From JAKBCQ01 sp021807585 (GTDB lineage: Bacteria; Planctomycetota; Planctomycetia; Isosphaerales; Isosphaeraceae), in contig DAHWFG010000296.1 of NCBI GenBank assembly GCA_027325115.1, positions 1 through 10,595 of the forward strand: 10,595 bases of DNA, given 5' to 3'. Shown here piece by piece: positions 6,173 to 10,595 of the stretch (within the stretch, counting starts at the first letter, position 1; every line of letters starts with the position of its first letter). The translations under genes and the position numbers were made by a program. The notes beneath the pieces were generated by a model, which saw only the letters and a program-made list of their open reading frames with translations, made no database searches and was not told the origin of the DNA.

Positions 6173-7336
6173 ATGACGATTCGATTCATGCGGTTGATCG
6201 TGTTTTCGTCGATCGTTTGGGTCGTCGCGGGATCCGCATCGGCCCGGGCTCAGACTCGGGTGTCGGCGCCCGGGGTCGACGACGTGCGTCTCAACCAGAT
6301 CCAGGTGGTGGGTACGCACAATTCGTATCACGTGGCGCCGACCGCGGAGGTGATGGAACAGATCGCCGATTTCCACAAGAGTTTGGCGCGGGCGGTCGAT
6401 TATACGCATCGACCGTTCGCCGAGCAATTCTCGAAACTCGGGATCCGCCAGATCGAGCTCGACGTTTGGGCCGATCCCGTCGGAGGTTTGTTCGCGGCTC
6501 CGTTCGCCCGGCAAATCCTCAAAGCGAAAGGGAAAAAACTCGATCCCGACCCCGACGAAGGAGGCGTGCTCACCAAACCGGGGCTCAAGGTCCTTCATTT
6601 TTTTGATTTTGATTACCGATCGACCGCGCCCACGTTCAAGAACGCTCTTGAACAAGTGAAAGCGTGGTCGAAAGAGAATCCTAGCCACACGCCGATTCTG
6701 ATTCTCGTCGAACTGAAGGACGAGCCTCAACAGCCGATTCCGCGATATCCGGTCAAATTCGACAGAACGACGATCGAATCGGTGGATAAGGAAATTTTAG
6801 AGGTTTTTGATCGTTCAAGTTTGATCGCTCCCGACGACGTCCGCGGGAAAGCGTCGACGCTCCGCGAGGCGATCTTAAACAACGGTTGGCCGGCTCTCGA
6901 TCAATGCCGCGGCAAGGTGATGTTCGCGCTCGACAACGAGGGGGCGATCGGCGATCTTTATCGCGCCGATCGGCCGTCGCTCGAGGGCCGCTTGATGTTC
7001 GCGTCGGTCGATCCCGAGGCGCCCGCCGCGGCCTGGTTTAAAATCAACGATCCTATACGTGATTATGAACGCATTCGTTCACTCGTCGCCCGCGGCTTCA
7101 TGGTGCGCACCAGAGCCGACGCCGACACCGTTGAGGCGCGTAAGAACGACGTCGAACGGCGCGACCGGGCGCTTTCAAGCGGGGCGCAATTCGTCAGCAC
7201 CGATTTCCCCGAACCGCGGCCCGAATTCTCGTCCTACAAGGTCGCGCTCCACGGCGGCGCCGTCGCCCGGCCCAACCCCGTCGCCAAACCCAAAACCCGC
7301 GCCGAAATCGTCGATCTCGAAGGAAAACTTAAGTAA
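6173..7336 (+). CDS. Secreted Ca2+-dependent phosphatidylinositol-specific phospholipase C (PI-PLC-C1 family)
   Basis: A 387-residue protein starting with a Sec signal peptide: basic MTIRFMR, hydrophobic 8-20, and a likely cleavage after Ala26 (SASARA). The mature part has the PI-PLC TIM-barrel signatures: VVGTHNSYH (45-53, catalytic-type His49), IRQIELDVW (91-99, acidic metal-site residues Glu95 and Asp97) and VLHFFDFDY (140-148, candidate second His142). Also present are ILILVELKD (175-183), VMFALDN (249-255) and the C-terminal VRTRADADT (311-319) with SGAQFVSTDF (336-345) typical of the PI-PLC-C1 group. The family cleaves the phosphodiester of inositol phospholipids, or related substrates, outside the cytoplasm. 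The Pro/Lys-rich tail (361-387) is probably disordered. Start at ATG 6173 is supported by AAAGAGG. Family is secure; the natural substrate in this bacterium is unknown. Confidence 0.88.
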   Translation: MTIRFMRLIVFSSIVWVVAGSASARAQTRVSAPGVDDVRLNQIQVVGTHNSYHVAPTAEVMEQIADFHKSLARAVDYTHRPFAEQFSKLGIRQIELDVWADPVGGLFAAPFARQILKAKGKKLDPDPDEGGVLTKPGLKVLHFFDFDYRSTAPTFKNALEQVKAWSKENPSHTPILILVELKDEPQQPIPRYPVKFDRTTIESVDKEILEVFDRSSLIAPDDVRGKASTLREAILNNGWPALDQCRGKVMFALDNEGAIGDLYRADRPSLEGRLMFASVDPEAPAAAWFKINDPIRDYERIRSLVARGFMVRTRADADTVEARKNDVERRDRALSSGAQFVSTDFPEPRPEFSSYKVALHGGAVARPNPVAKPKTRAEIVDLEGKLK

Positions 7337-7415
7337 ATATCTCGGTAATCATGATTCGTTTAGGCTTATTGATTATTCATGATCATCGCAATCCCGATTC
7401 CACACAGGCTTAATT

Positions 7416-8519
7416 ATGAAAATTGAAAGCATCGCCACGTATCGTGTCGATACCCCGCTCGTCGAGGGACGATACCACTGGTCGGGGGGGAAATCGGTCG
7501 AGGTGTTCGACGCGACGATCGTCGAGGTCGTGACCGATCACGGTATCGCGGGCTACGGCGAGGTTTGCCCGCTCGGTCCGTGTTATTTACCCGCGTACGC
7601 CGCGGGGGTTCGCGGCGGCGTCGCCGAACTCGGTCCTCTTCTCCTGGGCGAGGATCCGACTCAAATCGATCGCCTCAATCGCGTGATGGACGCGGCGATG
7701 AAGGGGCATCCGTATGTGAAATCGGGGATCGACATCGCCTGCTGGGACATTCTGGGACAAGTCGCCAAGCTCCCCCTTTGCCATTTGTTGGGAGGTCGGT
7801 ACGGCGAAGATTTCGTGCTTTATCGCGCGATCTCGCAGGATACACCAGAGCGGATGGCCGAGATGGTGGCCAAATACCGCGGCGAAGGTTATCGCCGATT
7901 CCAGCTTAAGGCGGGAGGAGAAGCCTCGGTCGATATCGAACGGATTCGAGCCGCGGCGCGCGTCCTTTCGCCGGGGGACAAACTCGTCGCCGACGCCAAC
8001 ACCGGCTGGCTCACGCACGACGCGCTCCGCGTCGTTCGCGGAGTCGCCGATCTCGACGTCTACATCGAACAGCCGTGCGCAACCTACGAAGAATGCCTGG
8101 CGATCCGCCGCGCCACAAATCATCCGTTCATCCTCGATGAATCGATCGATGGTATTGATAAGTTGATTCGAGGACGCGTCGACCTGGCGATGGACGTCGT
8201 CAACCTCAAGATCAGCAAGCTGGGAGGACTGACGAAAACACGGCGGGTGCGTGATTTATGCGTCGAACTCGGGATTGCGATGACGATCGAAGACAGTTGG
8301 GGTGGCGATATCGCGACCGCGGCGATCGCGCATCTGGCGCACTCGACTCCGACCGAACTCCTCTTCAGCTCGACCGATTTCAACAGTTACGTCACGGTGA
8401 GCACCGCGAAGGGAGCGCCGCGACGAACCGGCGGCCGTCTCGCCGCGTCCACGCTCCCGGGGCTGGGGATCGAGCCGATCCGCGAAGCGCTCGGCCGGCC
8501 GACGCAAGAGATCTTCTAA
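7416..8519 (+). CDS. Enolase-superfamily enzyme, cis-3-hydroxy-L-proline dehydratase / hydroxyproline betaine epimerase-like
   Basis: A 367-residue cytosolic enzyme of the mandelate racemase/muconate lactonizing group. The N-terminal capping domain includes YHWSGGKSVEVF and GYGEVCPLGPCYLPAYA (46-62). Barrel residues in order: QLKAGG with Lys165; metal ligands Asp193 (ADANTGW), Glu218 (YIEQPC) and Asp241 (LDESI); Lys265 in NLKISKLGG; then EDSWGGDIA (292-300). Two opposed lysines allow proton removal on either face. The Gln-Leu-Lys element, the CPLGP loop and DSWGGD match the dehydratase/epimerase group that acts on 3-hydroxyproline or proline betaines, so that is the best guess; other amino-acid-derived acids are possible. 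It lies 79 bases after the PI-PLC gene; only weak purines precede the ATG, and no other hydroxyproline gene is nearby. The divergence of specificity in this superfamily limits certainty. Confidence 0.85.
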   Translation: MKIESIATYRVDTPLVEGRYHWSGGKSVEVFDATIVEVVTDHGIAGYGEVCPLGPCYLPAYAAGVRGGVAELGPLLLGEDPTQIDRLNRVMDAAMKGHPYVKSGIDIACWDILGQVAKLPLCHLLGGRYGEDFVLYRAISQDTPERMAEMVAKYRGEGYRRFQLKAGGEASVDIERIRAAARVLSPGDKLVADANTGWLTHDALRVVRGVADLDVYIEQPCATYEECLAIRRATNHPFILDESIDGIDKLIRGRVDLAMDVVNLKISKLGGLTKTRRVRDLCVELGIAMTIEDSWGGDIATAAIAHLAHSTPTELLFSSTDFNSYVTVSTAKGAPRRTGGRLAASTLPGLGIEPIREALGRPTQEIF

Positions 8520-8817
8520 ATATCTTTCGAACAAGAAAGTTGTTAAATGATATGGTTTATTAATTAAGCAATCGTTGTTGGTAGGAATTCGACACTCGGC
8601 CGCGGGAAAACGATCGATCGTCGCGGATGCGCTCGGACGATTGCTCCCCGGTGAAGCCGCGTCGGTTGCGAATCGGGTCGATCGCGTCGGGGGGATTTAA
8701 GATTGCGTGAGGGCGGGGCGATTGTCGCGACCGCTTTCGCCTCGTAAGATCATAGATCGGAACTCTCGTCGGCTCATCGCGTCGAAACGGCGATACACGA
8801 GTGCGGGGGATTGGGGC
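8520..8817. other. Intergenic region before the kinase gene
   Basis: The first 60 bases are A+T-rich, unlike the rest of the window. They include a small stem (CTTTC at 8524-8528 with GAAAG at 8535-8539) followed by TTGTT, and the palindrome TTAATTAA at 8559-8566. This may mark the end of the enolase-type transcript and/or the kinase promoter. A 41-codon frame (8575-8700) and the open, Arg-rich stretch 8701-8817 follow. No RNA gene is recognised. Confidence 0.4.
8575..8700 (+). CDS. Possible 41-residue small ORF or decayed coding remnant
   Basis: From TTG at 8575 to TAA at 8700, in the same frame as the kinase that follows. Its second half (VADALGRLLPGEAASVANRV) reads like an ordinary amphipathic protein segment, and its codons are like those of the neighbours. 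There is no ATG and no good Shine-Dalgarno, and no family is recognised. It may be the tail of a lost gene, a tiny protein, or chance. Confidence 0.18.
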   Translation: MLVGIRHSAAGKRSIVADALGRLLPGEAASVANRVDRVGGI

Positions 8818-10595
8818 GTGATCGGAAAAGTGCTCAACGGTCGATTTTTGTTGGAGAGGGAGCTGGGTCGCGGCGGCATGGGCGCCGTGTATCGCGGCGT
8901 CGACAAAATTCTCGAACGAACCGTCGCGATCAAAATACTTAAAGATCTAACAGGTGACGATGTCGTTAAGAAAATACGTTTAGAAGCGCAGATCAGCGCG
9001 CGATTGTTGCACGAAAACATCGTTCGTTTATACGATATCGGCGAGGCGCTCGGGACGTATTATCTCGTGATGGAGGAGGTCGACGGAACGAGCTTTCAGC
9101 GCAGGCGGAGGAAGCTTGCGCTCGGCGAGCGGTTTCGGATCATGGCGCAAACCGCCGACGCGCTCGATTACGCGCACCGGCAGGGGGTGATTCATCGTGA
9201 TATCAAACCTGCGAACATCCTTTTAACCGCGACCGATCAGGCTAAATTGTCCGATTTCGTCCTGTCGATGATGGCGGGAGACCCGAAGGAGACGGGGATC
9301 GTCCGCGGCACGCCGCATTATATGAGCCCCGAGCAGGCGATGGGGAAGCCGCTCGATCACCGCACCGATTTGTACGCGCTCGGCGTCATCCTTTATGAAT
9401 GCGCGACGGATACGTTGCCGTTCACGGGTCCGCCGCGCGAGGTGATGGGAATGCACGTGACGCTGACCCCCGATCGACCTCGGAAGCGCAATCCACGATT
9501 ATCGGAATCGGTTGATGAATTAATCATGGATTTGTTGGCCAAAGATCCCGGAGGACGCCCGCCGACGGGAGAAGACACAGCGGCGGCGATCCGCGAACTG
9601 ATCGAAACCGACGAGAGCCTGCGGCGAGCGATCGTCGTCGAAGTCGAGCCGGTCGAGAAGGGGGGAGGGGCGGTCGCGGTCGGAGTCGCCGCGGCGGTCG
9701 TCGATTCGTCGAACGGAGCGACGAGCGCCTTCGAGCCGGCCAAGGAGGGGGTCGCGACATCGGCGGGGGCCAAGCAAGCGATCGCCGTCGAAGCCGCGAT
9801 GCGCGTTCCCCAACGTGCTTCGGACGAAGACGAACGGTCGGCGCGGGCGCTCGCGGGATTCCTGATCCGACTCGTCGAGGCCGAGCCGATCCCCCTCGAC
9901 GCCGATGATCGTTATCGCTGCGGTCATTATCTTGCATATCTTTTGGGAGGATCGCGACGAAAAGGATTATTGGGTCGGCGGCCGCTCGACGAACGGAACG
10001 CCGATCGAGCCCGCTTGCTGCTCGCGATGGCTTCGATCGTCGTTCAACGCGGGTCCGATAATGCGATCACCCTCGCGGCTTCGCTCCTCGATCGTCGCCC
10101 CGATGTCAGGCCCCTTTTAAGCCCGATCGTCGTCGCCAAATACCTTGGAGGACGCGACGGCCCGCAAAAACGCCGCGCCTTCCGCGCCTGGCGGGCCAAA
10201 CTTCATCAAGCAAGTGATTATGCAAAAGAACATATGTGCGATCCAAACGGAGCGCTCAATCCCGGCCTGATGCCGCAAGCGATCACCGACCTGGAACGCG
10301 TGGCGCCGCCGCGAACCGAAATCGACGACGCTCTCGTCGGCCGTTGGAATCATGTATCGAACGTGTGGCGGAACAACGCGTCGTTTCGCGATGCGGTGTT
10401 GCGTTACGCGACACGATCGGCGCACCGCGATCCCGCGAGCGTCGAACTTTGGCCCGAGGTCGTTTATCCGCTGATTGAACGCGCGCGGTGGCAACGGCAA
10501 ACAAGGTCGAAGTTCGAGGAGCTTTGGGACAACGTCTGCGGCAAGATCCTTCACGTAAACGACGCGGGCATCAATCTCGATCAGGCGATCGACGC
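8818..10595 (+). CDS. Ser/Thr protein kinase with DFV instead of DFG (C-terminus outside window)
   Basis: Partial: 592 codons to the right edge without a stop. A Hanks-type kinase domain fills residues 7-262. It has the Gly-rich loop LGRGGMGAVY (16-25), Lys39 in VAIKIL, helix-C Glu56, HRDIKPAN (126-133, catalytic Asp128, Asn133) and MSPEQ (169-173). DLYALGVILYE (184-194) and a late Arg (Arg247) complete it. The DFG motif reads Asp146-Phe147-Val148; the magnesium-binding Asp is kept but the Gly is lost. The Lys/Asp/Asn set is otherwise complete, so activity is possible. Residues 263-340 are Ala/Val/Glu-rich and linker-like; 341-592 is a mostly helical, Arg-rich region of unknown family, with no obvious transmembrane helix. 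GTG 8818 (VIGKVLNGRF) is chosen because such kinases start just before this motif; the frame is open up to GTG 8707, whose extension is Arg-rich. Confidence 0.9.
   Translation, partial: MIGKVLNGRFLLERELGRGGMGAVYRGVDKILERTVAIKILKDLTGDDVVKKIRLEAQISARLLHENIVRLYDIGEALGTYYLVMEEVDGTSFQRRRRKLALGERFRIMAQTADALDYAHRQGVIHRDIKPANILLTATDQAKLSDFVLSMMAGDPKETGIVRGTPHYMSPEQAMGKPLDHRTDLYALGVILYECATDTLPFTGPPREVMGMHVTLTPDRPRKRNPRLSESVDELIMDLLAKDPGGRPPTGEDTAAAIRELIETDESLRRAIVVEVEPVEKGGGAVAVGVAAAVVDSSNGATSAFEPAKEGVATSAGAKQAIAVEAAMRVPQRASDEDERSARALAGFLIRLVEAEPIPLDADDRYRCGHYLAYLLGGSRRKGLLGRRPLDERNADRARLLLAMASIVVQRGSDNAITLAASLLDRRPDVRPLLSPIVVAKYLGGRDGPQKRRAFRAWRAKLHQASDYAKEHMCDPNGALNPGLMPQAITDLERVAPPRTEIDDALVGRWNHVSNVWRNNASFRDAVLRYATRSAHRDPASVELWPEVVYPLIERARWQRQTRSKFEELWDNVCGKILHVNDAGINLDQAID

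Noticed and set aside
7337..7415. Palindromes AATCATGATT (7347-7356) and ATGATCAT (7379-7386) as operators
   Set aside because: Short, not equally spaced, and in an A+T-rich spacer where such words arise easily; no regulator gene is nearby.
8707..8817. Kinase start at GTG 8707 instead of GTG 8818
   Set aside because: The extra 37 residues are very Arg-rich and unlike kinase N-termini; VIGKVLNGRF directly before the Gly-rich loop is the usual beginning. It cannot be fully excluded.
9393..9937. Several open frames antisense to the kinase (and similar ones antisense to most genes)
   Set aside because: The heavy use of TCG/CGA and GAT/ATC codons, which are reverse complements of each other, keeps mirror frames open. 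The translations are low-complexity and Arg/Ser-rich.
1..10595. CRISPR array, tRNA or rRNA genes, insertion sequences, prophage
   Set aside because: No regularly spaced repeats, cloverleaf-type sequences, transposase or integrase motifs, or flanking target duplications were seen; the repeated GCGATCGC words are dispersed and irregular.

Overview
The window is a GC-rich (about 60% by eye) bacterial chromosomal segment. It most likely comes from a planctomycete, possibly Isosphaeraceae-like. The evidence is the mix of gene types: a Hanks-type Ser/Thr kinase with a long C-terminal part, a secreted PI-PLC-C1 phospholipase, a GT-C-like polytopic membrane enzyme, an enolase-superfamily enzyme, and a SpoA-domain protein outside any visible flagellar operon. 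The sequence is also saturated with GATC and CGATCG words. The taxonomic call is inference; there is no rRNA or other marker here.

Layout. Positions 1-564 (minus): N-terminal half of an MFS transporter that runs off the left edge. 857-2350 (plus): polytopic membrane protein with a Thr-His-Pro-Pro-Gly motif, probably a GT-C glycosyltransferase, divergent from the MFS gene. 2422-4622 (minus): a tight two-gene operon with a GTGA overlap. Its first gene encodes a protein with two FliG-like helical repeats and its second a 401-residue FliM/FliN/SctQ-type SpoA protein, so it looks like a miniature C-ring (rotor or sorting-platform) module. It is convergent with the GT-C gene. 4730-5878 (plus): GT4 glycosyltransferase, divergent from that operon. 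6173-7336 (plus): secreted PI-PLC. 7416-8519 (plus): mandelate racemase/muconate lactonizing-type enzyme resembling the cis-3-hydroxyproline dehydratase / hydroxyproline betaine epimerase group. 8818-10595 (plus): Ser/Thr protein kinase that runs off the right edge and carries DFV in place of the DFG motif.

The genes do not form one pathway. The two glycosyltransferases suggest envelope polysaccharide or glycolipid work. The C-ring pair suggests a secretion or motility apparatus whose other parts lie elsewhere. The PI-PLC acts outside the cytoplasm. The enolase-superfamily enzyme and the MFS porter suggest uptake and breakdown of small acids or amino-acid derivatives.

Most interesting points: the isolated FliG-like/SctQ-like operon; the DFG to DFV change in an otherwise complete kinase; a possible 31-residue leader ORF followed by two mutually exclusive hairpins before the PI-PLC gene; and strong enrichment of GCGATCGC (nine copies counted by eye). 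No tRNA, rRNA, CRISPR array, transposase or phage gene was seen.
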